Shown in pieces: positions 18,312-25,388 of a stretch of DNA of 64,000 bases (position 1 is its first letter; each line of letters begins with the position of its first letter). Source of the DNA: Alistipes sp. (lineage in GTDB: Bacteria > Bacteroidota > Bacteroidia > Bacteroidales > Rikenellaceae); assembly GCA_017379015.1 (NCBI GenBank), contig JAFNXN010000004.1, forward strand, positions 62,001 to 126,000, in the 5' to 3' direction. The notes under the pieces were generated by a model that did not search any database, was not told where the DNA came from, and saw nothing but the letters and a program-made list of their open reading frames with translations. A program made the translations under genes and the position numbers.

Positions 18312-19040
18312 CTAAAATACCTCGCTGAGAACACGGATAGACTCAACAGCACGGATCGAGTCTAGGTGGTAACTGTAGTATTTTATCATCGCCTCGAGAA
18401 ACTCCACGCGCTCGTTGCGATTTAGACCTATCTCACCCAAGTAGCGCACATCGCACTCCAGCATATCGTGAAGCAGACGGGCATTTTCGGGCGACAACGC
18501 AAGGCTGGGCAGAAGAGGATGAGGCGTATAGTGGCCATCGCGAATGTCGAGCCACGCATCCTCTATATATTCGTTATCGGGCGAGAAGCCCAGCGGACGA
18601 CTGAGGTTTGCCAAGAACCAAAGGTGGAAATTGGCGATACCCTCCTCCAACACATCGAGTGCTGCCACCGAGCCCCATACGAAGTCGAAGAGCGAGTCGC
18701 TCTGCTCGCCATCGCGCACAAGGCGATAGAGCACCTCCGCCATGAAGAGTGCCATAGTGGACTTGCGAACATCGAAGGGTGTTGATTGTAGCACCATGCC
18801 CGGCACCATATCTTTCATTCGGTGTAGCGACATCTTCGACGATGTAAGCCCCTCGAACTCAACGGCAAACATCGGCTGCAAGAGTGCCATCTTCGACCCC
18901 TTGGCAGTTGGGCGAACGCCCTGCACCATATAGCTTTGGCGACCAAGCACATCGGTGAGGATGTGTACGATAACCCCCTTCTCGCCATACTTGAGTGTGC
19001 CGAGAACTATGCCACGCGCCTTATAGCTCTTTAGTGCCAT
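18312..19040 (-). CDS. recO: DNA repair protein RecO
   Basis: A 242-residue recombination mediator. The N-terminal OB-fold opens with KARGIVLGTLKYGEKGVIVHILT, the normal RecO start. The all-helical C-terminal part ends in a pattern (YYSYHLDSIRAVESIRVL) common in Bacteroidota RecO. The zinc-binding cysteines found in some RecO proteins are absent. RecO loads RecA on SSB-coated DNA with RecR in the RecFOR pathway. It starts three bases after the ispG stop codon and is clearly cotranscribed with it. Confidence 0.92.
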   Translation of the reverse strand: MALKSYKARGIVLGTLKYGEKGVIVHILTDVLGRQSYMVQGVRPTAKGSKMALLQPMFAVEFEGLTSSKMSLHRMKDMVPGMVLQSTPFDVRKSTMALFMAEVLYRLVRDGEQSDSLFDFVWGSVAALDVLEEGIANFHLWFLANLSRPLGFSPDNEYIEDAWLDIRDGHYTPHPLLPSLALSPENARLLHDMLECDVRYLGEIGLNRNERVEFLEAMIKYYSYHLDSIRAVESIRVLSEVF

Positions 19041-19043
19041 ACT

Positions 19044-20528
19044 CTACTCTGGGTCGTGCCACCTTCCGTCACGCTTGATAATCTCAATGAGGTGGTCGAG
19101 GGCCTCACTCTGGTGGATGTTGCGCTCGACGATCTCCTTGCCTCGGTAGAGCGTAATATGCTCTGCCGATGAACCGACATATCCGTAGTCGGCATCAGCC
19201 ATCTCACCCGGTCCATTCACAATACACCCCATCACACCAATCTTTAGATCCTTGAGGTGCGAGGTGCGAGCCTTGATTTGAGCGAGTGTCGACTGTATGT
19301 CGTAGAGCGTACGTCCACAACTTGGGCAGGCGATATACTCCGTGTGGCTGAAGCGTAGGCGTGCAGCCTGAAGCAGCATCAGCTCTATCTCGTGAACCAT
19401 CTCCGCGTCGATCTGCGGCGCATCAATCCAGACACCCTCAGCCAAGCCATCAATGAGCAACGCACCCATATCCAAGGCGGCATATATCGCCACAAGAGTC
19501 TTATCGGCTGAGTCATAGCGACGACGCAGCACCACTGGACGGCGGCTCTTGCTATTGAGGATTGCTGCTCGCCACTCATGCGTAGGGTTATCGGACAGGG
19601 CCTCAAGCACATCGTAGTCATCGCTAAGCTCGCTATGAGTTACAGGCTTTGCCGCGGTGCGTGCCACGAACTCAGTAGGATGATACTCATCATACGACTC
19701 CACAGTAAACTCATCGGTGCGAGTAGCGAAGTAGTCGGCTATAATCTTACCCACGGGTACCTCATTCTCTGGGTCCTCGGTGAGTGATACGCGCAGGGTA
19801 TCGCCAATGCCATCGGCAAGCAGAGCTCCAATGCCCACGGCACTCTTAATGCGACCCTCGATGCCATCGCCCGCCTCCGTCACGCCAAGGTGCAAGGGGT
19901 ATGTCATCGCCTCACGCTGCATAGCCTCAACAAGGAGTCGGTAGGCGTGTACCATCACACGCGTGTTGCTCGACTTCATCGACACCACCACGTCATGAAA
20001 ATCCAACTCGCGACACATGCGCAAAAACTCCATCGCCGAGGCAACCATGCCCTCGGGAGTATCGCCATACTCGTCGAAGATGCGCTTAGCCAACGAGCCG
20101 TGATTTACGCCTATGCGTAGTGCTACACCGCGACGACGACATATCTCAACGAGGCGTTCCAGTTCGCCATTCGACGTGCGGAAGTTACCAGGATTTATAC
20201 GCACCTTATCTACCGCCTCGGCAGCTATCATCGCAATCTCGGGCGTAAAGTGTATGTCGGCGACGATGGCACTCCTGTAGCCATCTTCGCGTAGGCGCGC
20301 AACGATAGGGGCAAGAGCCTCACCCTCACGACGACCCTGCGCCGTAAGACGTACTATCTCGGCACCAGCATCGGCAATGCGCTTTGTCTGCTCCACGGAG
20401 CGCTCCACATCAGCAGTTGGGGTGTTGGTCATCGACTGCACGGCAATGGGTCGTTCTCCACCGATTATCACCTCTCCGAAGCGCACCTCATGAGAGTGGC
20501 GGCGACTATATTTTAGGCAATGTGTCAT
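19044..20528 (-). CDS. ispG: 4-hydroxy-3-methylbut-2-enyl-diphosphate synthase IspG (GcpE)
   Basis: The start is placed at ATG 20528 (MTHCLKYSRR), giving 494 residues; the ORF extends six codons further without support. The N-terminal TIM barrel has GGERPIAVQSMTNT and VRINPGNF. The C-terminal [4Fe-4S] domain has cysteines in ACPSCGRT and GVMGCIVNGPGE, where the E is the catalytic/cluster glutamate. It catalyses the penultimate step of the MEP isoprenoid pathway. An inserted middle region of about 120 residues lies between the two domains, as in plant and Bacteroidota enzymes, but it seems shorter than the approximately 600-residue forms I know. A TAACTTTG promoter lies 20 bases upstream; recO follows. 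Confidence 0.95.
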   Translation of the reverse strand: MTHCLKYSRRHSHEVRFGEVIIGGERPIAVQSMTNTPTADVERSVEQTKRIADAGAEIVRLTAQGRREGEALAPIVARLREDGYRSAIVADIHFTPEIAMIAAEAVDKVRINPGNFRTSNGELERLVEICRRRGVALRIGVNHGSLAKRIFDEYGDTPEGMVASAMEFLRMCRELDFHDVVVSMKSSNTRVMVHAYRLLVEAMQREAMTYPLHLGVTEAGDGIEGRIKSAVGIGALLADGIGDTLRVSLTEDPENEVPVGKIIADYFATRTDEFTVESYDEYHPTEFVARTAAKPVTHSELSDDYDVLEALSDNPTHEWRAAILNSKSRRPVVLRRRYDSADKTLVAIYAALDMGALLIDGLAEGVWIDAPQIDAEMVHEIELMLLQAARLRFSHTEYIACPSCGRTLYDIQSTLAQIKARTSHLKDLKIGVMGCIVNGPGEMADADYGYVGSSAEHITLYRGKEIVERNIHQSEALDHLIEIIKRDGRWHDPE

Positions 20529-20547
20529 GTTACGAAAGTTTAACACA

Positions 20548-20555
20548 CAAAGTTA
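20548..20555 (-). promoter_or_regulatory. -7 promoter box for ispG-recO
   Basis: The minus strand reads TAACTTTG, 20 bases ahead of the chosen ispG start, which supports that start over the one at 20546. Confidence 0.55.
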
Positions 20556-20768
20556 ACTCTTTTTTTGGGAAATCACTCCACACCCTACAATTTTAACACC
20601 CAACACCACGTAATCATCTGTAAATCTGCATGTTATATAACGATCGCTCGACACCCATGTAACTAGCTGAAAATCAACGAGTTGAAAAACATTGAAAATT
20701 AATATTTTCAACTCACTGATAATCAGGTAGTTGTAAGTGGTATCTTGGAAATAAAAAGGGACTAAAAA

Positions 20769-20800
20769 TTTGGTAGCCACAACAAATAGTAGTAATTTTG
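20769..20800 (+). promoter_or_regulatory. Promoter (-33 and -7) of the radical SAM/lipoprotein operon
   Basis: TTTG at 20769-20772 and TAATTTTG at 20793-20800 are separated by 20 bases, a near-ideal Bacteroidota sigma-ABfr promoter. It lies 68 bases ahead of the first lipoprotein gene and is the only consensus promoter seen before 26465. The rest of 20529-20868 is AT-rich with no gene. Confidence 0.7.
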
Positions 20801-20868
20801 TAAAAAGAAAAACGGGGGATGACTCATCCTCTCTACAAAGATCATCTATCAATTAAACATAGGTACTC

Positions 20869-21489
20869 ATGAAGGCACTACTTAAAATATCGCTTGTCAC
20901 ACTCTTGGTTTTGACCCTCACATCTTGCGCCAAGGACTTCGCCTACATCATCGGCATTGATGCAGACGCACCAATATCCTTTACTCTCCACGGCTCACGC
21001 TACGACTGGAGGGGCGAGATGTTTAAGAGCGATGCCGGCATATTTACCCACAACAACCACCCTGAAATTATCATAGATGACGAGTGCGGATTTAAATTGG
21101 ACCTCTATCGTGTCCTCACCACAGAGTCGGGCAAAGCAGCTACCCTCTACTTCTACCTTGAGAACCTTCACTCGGAGCTAGAGGTTGGCAAGGTATATAG
21201 CCTTACACTACTGGGCAAGGGCAGAGCATGTGTCGACTTCCAGGAGTACGGAAAGACCGAGACTCTACCCAGCGGCACAACCGTAACAGATATACTCACC
21301 TACTGCTATCGTGCAATAGATGGTTACATCGTGTTTAACTCGATCGAGGTCTATGGCGGCGACTGCCTCATAAGTGGCGAGTTTGAGTTCACGGGCATGA
21401 GCAAGGAGGGCGACCAGCTAGAGCTTCGCAATGGCAAGTTCAAAGATTGCAGGGTCAGCGTCTCGAACGAGAACTTAAGTAGCAACTGA
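20869..21489 (+). CDS. Putative lipoprotein, first gene of the radical SAM/lipoprotein operon
   Basis: A 206-residue protein with signal MKALLKISLVTLLVLTLTSC (Cys20). The mature part is predicted beta-rich, with charged and aromatic residues alternating (ISFTLHGSRYDWRGEMF). No family was recognised. It does not carry the DVDG-NGGEF motif of the three smaller lipoproteins that follow. It lies 37 bases upstream of the first of them and downstream of a strong promoter, so it is probably part of the same system. It could be a surface-exposed substrate or accessory protein; nothing in the sequence decides this. Confidence 0.65.
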   Translation: MKALLKISLVTLLVLTLTSCAKDFAYIIGIDADAPISFTLHGSRYDWRGEMFKSDAGIFTHNNHPEIIIDDECGFKLDLYRVLTTESGKAATLYFYLENLHSELEVGKVYSLTLLGKGRACVDFQEYGKTETLPSGTTVTDILTYCYRAIDGYIVFNSIEVYGGDCLISGEFEFTGMSKEGDQLELRNGKFKDCRVSVSNENLSSN

Positions 21490-21526
21490 TTACACTATAT
21501 TTATATATAATAAAAGTTAAAGGCCT

Positions 21527-21976
21527 ATGAAACGATTTATCTATTTCTTGATGGCACTGCTAGGTTTTGGCGCAACTGCATGCGACGACCTAAATCTCGA
21601 CAACCTAAACCCCGAATGGGATGATCAAGTGGCAGAGTATGGCTGCCCCTATGTAAACTTTAGCCTCAAGGCGCGTGTGGCAGATGAGCAGGGTAAGGCT
21701 ATTGCAGATATTGAAGTTAGCACCATACAGGGTACTATAGTTGGTCGCTCCGACGAACAGGGATACGTAGATAGCACCGTAGGGATGTTCCCCGGAGAAT
21801 ACAAAGTGCTACAATTTGAGGATGTCGATGGCGAGCTCAACGGCGGCGAGTTCGAGCCCCTGGTGCTAAACATCGAAGAGTACGTCGAGCAGGAGGAGGC
21901 TGGCTCTGACAGCTGGTACGGAGGTGGGTTTAGAGCCGACCTAAAGGATGTAACAATGAAACTAAAACAAGAGTAA
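21527..21976 (+). CDS. Radical SAM-associated putative lipoprotein (paralogue 1)
   Basis: A 149-residue lipoprotein with signal MKRFIYFLMALLGFGATAC (Cys19). After a short acidic spacer it has a YGCPY element, then a carboxypeptidase-regulatory-like beta unit (LKARVADEQGKAIADIEVS) and GRSDEQGYVD. The conserved motif DVDGELNGGEF lies at 99-109. The layout matches the family I recall being named radical SAM-associated putative lipoprotein (TIGR04134), which occurs in Bacteroidales next to a specific radical SAM protein; no search was run. Two paralogues follow directly. It has an extra Asp/Ser/Trp/Gly-rich segment near 125-135 that the paralogues lack. Confidence 0.75.
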   Translation: MKRFIYFLMALLGFGATACDDLNLDNLNPEWDDQVAEYGCPYVNFSLKARVADEQGKAIADIEVSTIQGTIVGRSDEQGYVDSTVGMFPGEYKVLQFEDVDGELNGGEFEPLVLNIEEYVEQEEAGSDSWYGGGFRADLKDVTMKLKQE

Positions 21977-21980
21977 TACT

Positions 21981-22349
21981 ATGATTGGCAAGATCTTAAC
22001 ACGACTATTTGCCCTCTTTGGCATGACACTAACATGCGTGGCATGCTACGGTGTCGTAGAGGCCGAATATATGCCCGATTGGTCAGCATCTGGGCGCGTG
22101 GTAGACCCCGAGGGTAATGCGATACAAGGCATCAAAGTCTCGATGTCGCCCAGCCAGGAGTGCTTCACAAATCCCAACGGACGCTTCTTTGTTAGCGGCT
22201 GGGATCCAGTTGTCCACATAGAGGATGTCGACGGAGTGGAGAATGGCGGCGAGTTCGAGGGGCGCACTATAGAGCTCTACAAACAAGATGGGGCGTTCGT
22301 AGGCTCCGACCTCGGCGAGATAGAGCTGAAACGCAAGCAGCAGGAATAA
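21981..22349 (+). CDS. Radical SAM-associated putative lipoprotein (paralogue 2)
   Basis: A 122-residue lipoprotein; its gene starts four bases after the previous stop codon. The signal is MIGKILTRLFALFGMTLTCVAC, with lipidation likely at Cys22 (an alternative Cys lies at 19). The beta unit reads SASGRVVDPEGNAIQGIKVS, followed by TNPNGRFFV and the motif DVDGVENGGEF. The C-terminus ends in alternating strands (LGEIELKRK), as in its neighbours. The YG-P element present in the other two paralogues is changed here to a short YGVVEAEYMPDW stretch. It is likely an envelope protein and possible substrate of the downstream radical SAM enzymes. Confidence 0.72.
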   Translation: MIGKILTRLFALFGMTLTCVACYGVVEAEYMPDWSASGRVVDPEGNAIQGIKVSMSPSQECFTNPNGRFFVSGWDPVVHIEDVDGVENGGEFEGRTIELYKQDGAFVGSDLGEIELKRKQQE

Positions 22350-22368
22350 CCACACATAGAGCGTAAAG

Positions 22369-22755
22369 ATGAAAAGAGTAATATATGCTACAATCTCGCT
22401 ACTAGGCTTGGGTGCTCTGAGCTGCGAGAGCGGAGGCAACCTAGACGCATACGGTGTGCCCTACAAAGAGTATCGAGTATCGGCACGTGTTGTCGACACC
22501 GAGGGTAAGCCAATCGAGGGTATCGAGGTAAGTGCCACACATGACCACGGCAGCTTGCCCCGCGCCAAGACCAACAACGACGGCAGAGTTGAGGTGGAAT
22601 ACTACGACAAGTTGCACACGTTACACCTTGAGGATGTTGATGGCGAGCTCAATGGCGGTGAGTTTACCTCTCTCGACCTCACCATTGAGGAGTACTCGAG
22701 TGAGGGTAGACACCATACGGCAGACCTTGGCGAGGTGACGATGCATAGGAGGTAA
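22369..22755 (+). CDS. Radical SAM-associated putative lipoprotein (paralogue 3)
   Basis: A 128-residue lipoprotein with signal MKRVIYATISLLGLGALSC (Cys19). It has the family element YGVPYKEYRVSARVVDTEG, followed by PIEGIEVS, a NNDGRVEV turn, and the motif DVDGELNGGEF near residue 90. The C-terminus, DLGEVTMHRR, closes the last strand as in paralogue 2. Of the three it looks closest to the archetype I recall for this family. It sits 19 bases after paralogue 2 and 17 bases before the leucine-rich-repeat lipoprotein gene, so all are one transcript. Confidence 0.75.
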   Translation: MKRVIYATISLLGLGALSCESGGNLDAYGVPYKEYRVSARVVDTEGKPIEGIEVSATHDHGSLPRAKTNNDGRVEVEYYDKLHTLHLEDVDGELNGGEFTSLDLTIEEYSSEGRHHTADLGEVTMHRR

Positions 22756-22772
22756 CGAAAAGGGAATAGACC

Positions 22773-23783
22773 ATGAAAAGGTTGATTATAACACTCTTAG
22801 CACTACCACTGCTATGCACCTCATGCTGGTGGCTTTCGAGAGACGAGGTGGTGGACTACTACCCGAAGTCGGAGTTTGATCACGACTACAAGAGCAAACT
22901 CTACTACACGACTACGGATGGCTCGCTGCCAAGCAACATCGATCCCGATGCCTTCTCGATCGACATCATAAGCATGAAGCAGGAGAATGGAGTGGGTGTA
23001 ATCACCTTTGATGGTATTCTACGCCGCATAGGATACAGAGCCTTTGAGAATTGCGACAACCTAAAGAGCGTAGTCGTACCAGACTCTGTGCGCATCATCT
23101 TTAACAATGCATTTGGCGGATGTGTGTCACTCGAAGAGGTAATACTTCCCGACTCGCTAATGTCGATTGAGCCTAGGACATTCTTCAACTGCACGTCGCT
23201 AAGATCAATCGAGATCCCCAAGCGCGTTGAGACAATCCGCGTAGATGCCTTCTTAATGTGCGACAACCTGGAGGAGTTCCGCGGTGCGAACGCCTCTGAT
23301 GATGGGCGCACGATAATCATCGAATACGATGGTTACATCGATAAGAAGAGATACATCGCCGCCTTTGCACCATACGGCATCGAGGAGTACACACTCCCCG
23401 ATAACGCGAACACCGTTGGCGAATACGCATTTCATCTCTGTGACAAGCTTAAGAGGGTGACTATCCCCGACAACTACTCGATCATCGAGGATAGTGCATT
23501 CGCCTACTGTAGCGCACTCGAGGAGATCACCTTTGGCTCAGGCATCAGGGAGATACGCTATGAGGCACTGCGCGACTGTCTTAATCTACGTAGCATATAC
23601 ATTAAGGCGACAACACCTCCATTACTTCGCAAGAGCTCCTTTGCCACCTTCGACTACACGAACTACTCCTTCACCTTCCTAGGTTGCGACGTATATGTCC
23701 CCGAGGAGTCTGTCGAGGCCTACCGCAAGGCCGAGGAGTGGAGCGAGTTTGCAGAGTATATCAAGGGGTACGACTTTGAATAA
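22773..23783 (+). CDS. Leucine-rich repeat (BspA-type) lipoprotein
   Basis: A 336-residue protein with signal MKRLIITLLALPLLCTSC (Cys18; Cys15 also possible). From about residue 85 it has repeated LRR_5/BspA units of the form AFENCDNLKSVVVPDSV, AFGGCVSLEEVILPDSL, TFFNCTSLRSIEIPKRV and AFAYCSALEEITFG. A non-repeat island lies near 170-205. The end (VYVPEESVEAYRKAEEWSEFAEYI) is the standard cap of this family. BspA-like proteins are surface adhesion or binding proteins. Its place inside the radical SAM/lipoprotein operon is notable; whether it is a client or just cotranscribed is unknown. Confidence 0.85.
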   Translation: MKRLIITLLALPLLCTSCWWLSRDEVVDYYPKSEFDHDYKSKLYYTTTDGSLPSNIDPDAFSIDIISMKQENGVGVITFDGILRRIGYRAFENCDNLKSVVVPDSVRIIFNNAFGGCVSLEEVILPDSLMSIEPRTFFNCTSLRSIEIPKRVETIRVDAFLMCDNLEEFRGANASDDGRTIIIEYDGYIDKKRYIAAFAPYGIEEYTLPDNANTVGEYAFHLCDKLKRVTIPDNYSIIEDSAFAYCSALEEITFGSGIREIRYEALRDCLNLRSIYIKATTPPLLRKSSFATFDYTNYSFTFLGCDVYVPEESVEAYRKAEEWSEFAEYIKGYDFE

Positions 23784-23804
23784 CACAATAACACTACAAC
23801 TATT

Positions 23805-24338
23805 ATGAAACGAACACTTGCACTAATCGGTCTAGCCGTTCTCGGCATCGCCTTTGCCGCAGTATCGCTATGGGTGATGCTTAGCGGCGGTCGCAGCGCA
23901 CGAGCCACACGCACAAAGTTCCGTCTAGGCGGCATTATGCTCTCGCTATCTGCCATGCTTTCGCTTAGCTCATGCAGTGGCGATAATCAATTCTTCGTGT
24001 CGTGCTACGACCCAGCACCACCTCCAACAAACGAACTCCGCTGGGGTCAGGGCGTGGCAAACAGCCAGCTTCGCAATGGCGATAAGGTGATGTTTAGGTA
24101 TGAGTGTAGTTTTGGCAATCAGGTAAAGGTAATGCTCCTAACCGATGACAATGGCGAGGCAAGAGAGCTCTGCTCGCAGAGTTACGAGGTGACCAACGGT
24201 GATCATAACCTCGAGTTTACAATCGAGACTGGCGACTACCGTGGTCGCGCTAAGCTATGTGCCGAGTACGACAAGTATCAGGATGAGAATGACTCTGCCA
24301 GTACCTTTGACAGCACCTTTGTATTGATCGTAGACTAA
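23805..24338 (+). CDS. Membrane-anchored or lipidated protein of unknown family
   Basis: A 177-residue protein with two hydrophobic stretches: residues 5-27, then 41-56 ending in the lipobox-like LSLSSC with Cys57. A basic segment (GRSARATRTKFR) lies between them. This could be an N-terminal membrane helix followed by a second anchor, or a lipoprotein whose true start is the internal ATG for residue 45. The mature part is beta-rich (VMFRYECSFGNQVKVMLLTDDNGEA) with an acidic end. It lies three bases before the first radical SAM gene, so tight coupling is likely. I do not recognise the family. Confidence 0.65.
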   Translation: MKRTLALIGLAVLGIAFAAVSLWVMLSGGRSARATRTKFRLGGIMLSLSAMLSLSSCSGDNQFFVSCYDPAPPPTNELRWGQGVANSQLRNGDKVMFRYECSFGNQVKVMLLTDDNGEARELCSQSYEVTNGDHNLEFTIETGDYRGRAKLCAEYDKYQDENDSASTFDSTFVLIVD

Positions 24339-24341
24339 GCT

Positions 24342-25382
24342 ATGCTCTTCGCGCGACGCAATAAGTTGAACCTTGGGGTTGTGGTATTCGAGCTTACGGA
24401 TGCTTGTAATCAGGCGTGTAAGTTCTGCTACAACCACTTTAAGGGCGCGCCGGGCTACTGCGCACCAGAAGCTCCCAACCCTCGTCTAGCAAGGCGAACA
24501 CTAAGGCGACTGCTGCGCGAGGCGACAATCGCAAGCCTCTCGCTATCGGGCGGCGAGCCTATGCTCCTTCCTACGGTTCACGACCTGGCACTTCGAGCAC
24601 GCCTCGCAGGCTCCAACGTAAACCTACTCTCGAATGCCACACTCATCACGGATAGCGACATAGCGATATTCGACGACATAGGCATAGGGTTAATTCAAGT
24701 GCCAATACTCTCAACCAATGCCGCTATCCACGACTCACTAACCTCGGTAGAAGGCTCATGGGAGCGCGCCGTGGCTGCTGCACGCAAGATAGCCGCAAAG
24801 CGCGCAGGGTGGCTAGCACCCGTGCTGATACTATCACGCCAAAATCTCGCGACAATAGAGCCTACACTGGAGCTATACGCCGAGCTGGGGGCGACCAACA
24901 TCCTCGTTAATCGTTTTAACATTGGTGGCTTAGGTATCGGCAATGCCCAGGAGCTCAACCTTACGCATAGCGAACTACGCGACGCATTTCGACGCGCGGA
25001 TGCTAAGTTGCAAGAGCTTGGTCTAAAGGCACATAGCGGAGTATGCACGCCGATGTGTGTGCTCGACCCAAATGAATTCCACAACATCACCTTTACCCAC
25101 TGCACAACAGACCTACGCTCACGCCCCATAACGATAAACTATCGAGGCGATGTGCGCTTCTGCAACCACTCGCCACGCGTACTGGGTAACATACACACCG
25201 AACGTCTCGACCAAATCCTTAGCCGTTCGCAACAGGATGGCTACTTCGACTCCCGCCCCAAGGAGTGCGCATTGTGCAAACTATGGGAGAGGTGTCGCGG
25301 TGGGTGTCGTGCCGCCTCAGAGCAGCTATATGGCACGTTTGATCGTGTAGACCCAATATTGAATCTAGAAAACTGCAAATAA
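24342..25382 (+). CDS. Radical SAM/SPASM domain protein (first)
   Basis: A 346-residue cytoplasmic radical SAM enzyme. The cluster-binding motif is C22-x3-C26-x2-C29 (CNQACKFC), followed by a GGEP motif (LSLSGGEPML) for SAM binding. The C-terminal SPASM domain is complete: a Cys with G-x4-C (NYRGDVRFC), then C-x2-C-x5-C-x3-C (CALCKLWERCRGGC) and a terminal Cys. SPASM enzymes usually modify peptides or proteins. The gene starts three bases after the double-hydrophobic protein and six bases before the second radical SAM gene. A substrate among the lipoproteins of the operon is the simplest proposal, but this is inference. Confidence 0.85.
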   Translation: MLFARRNKLNLGVVVFELTDACNQACKFCYNHFKGAPGYCAPEAPNPRLARRTLRRLLREATIASLSLSGGEPMLLPTVHDLALRARLAGSNVNLLSNATLITDSDIAIFDDIGIGLIQVPILSTNAAIHDSLTSVEGSWERAVAAARKIAAKRAGWLAPVLILSRQNLATIEPTLELYAELGATNILVNRFNIGGLGIGNAQELNLTHSELRDAFRRADAKLQELGLKAHSGVCTPMCVLDPNEFHNITFTHCTTDLRSRPITINYRGDVRFCNHSPRVLGNIHTERLDQILSRSQQDGYFDSRPKECALCKLWERCRGGCRAASEQLYGTFDRVDPILNLENCK

Positions 25383-25388
25383 ACAACT

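Noticed and set aside
20553..20852. 99-residue minus-strand frame upstream of ispG
   Set aside because: It overlaps the rSAM operon promoter, has low-complexity AT-rich codons and no start signal.
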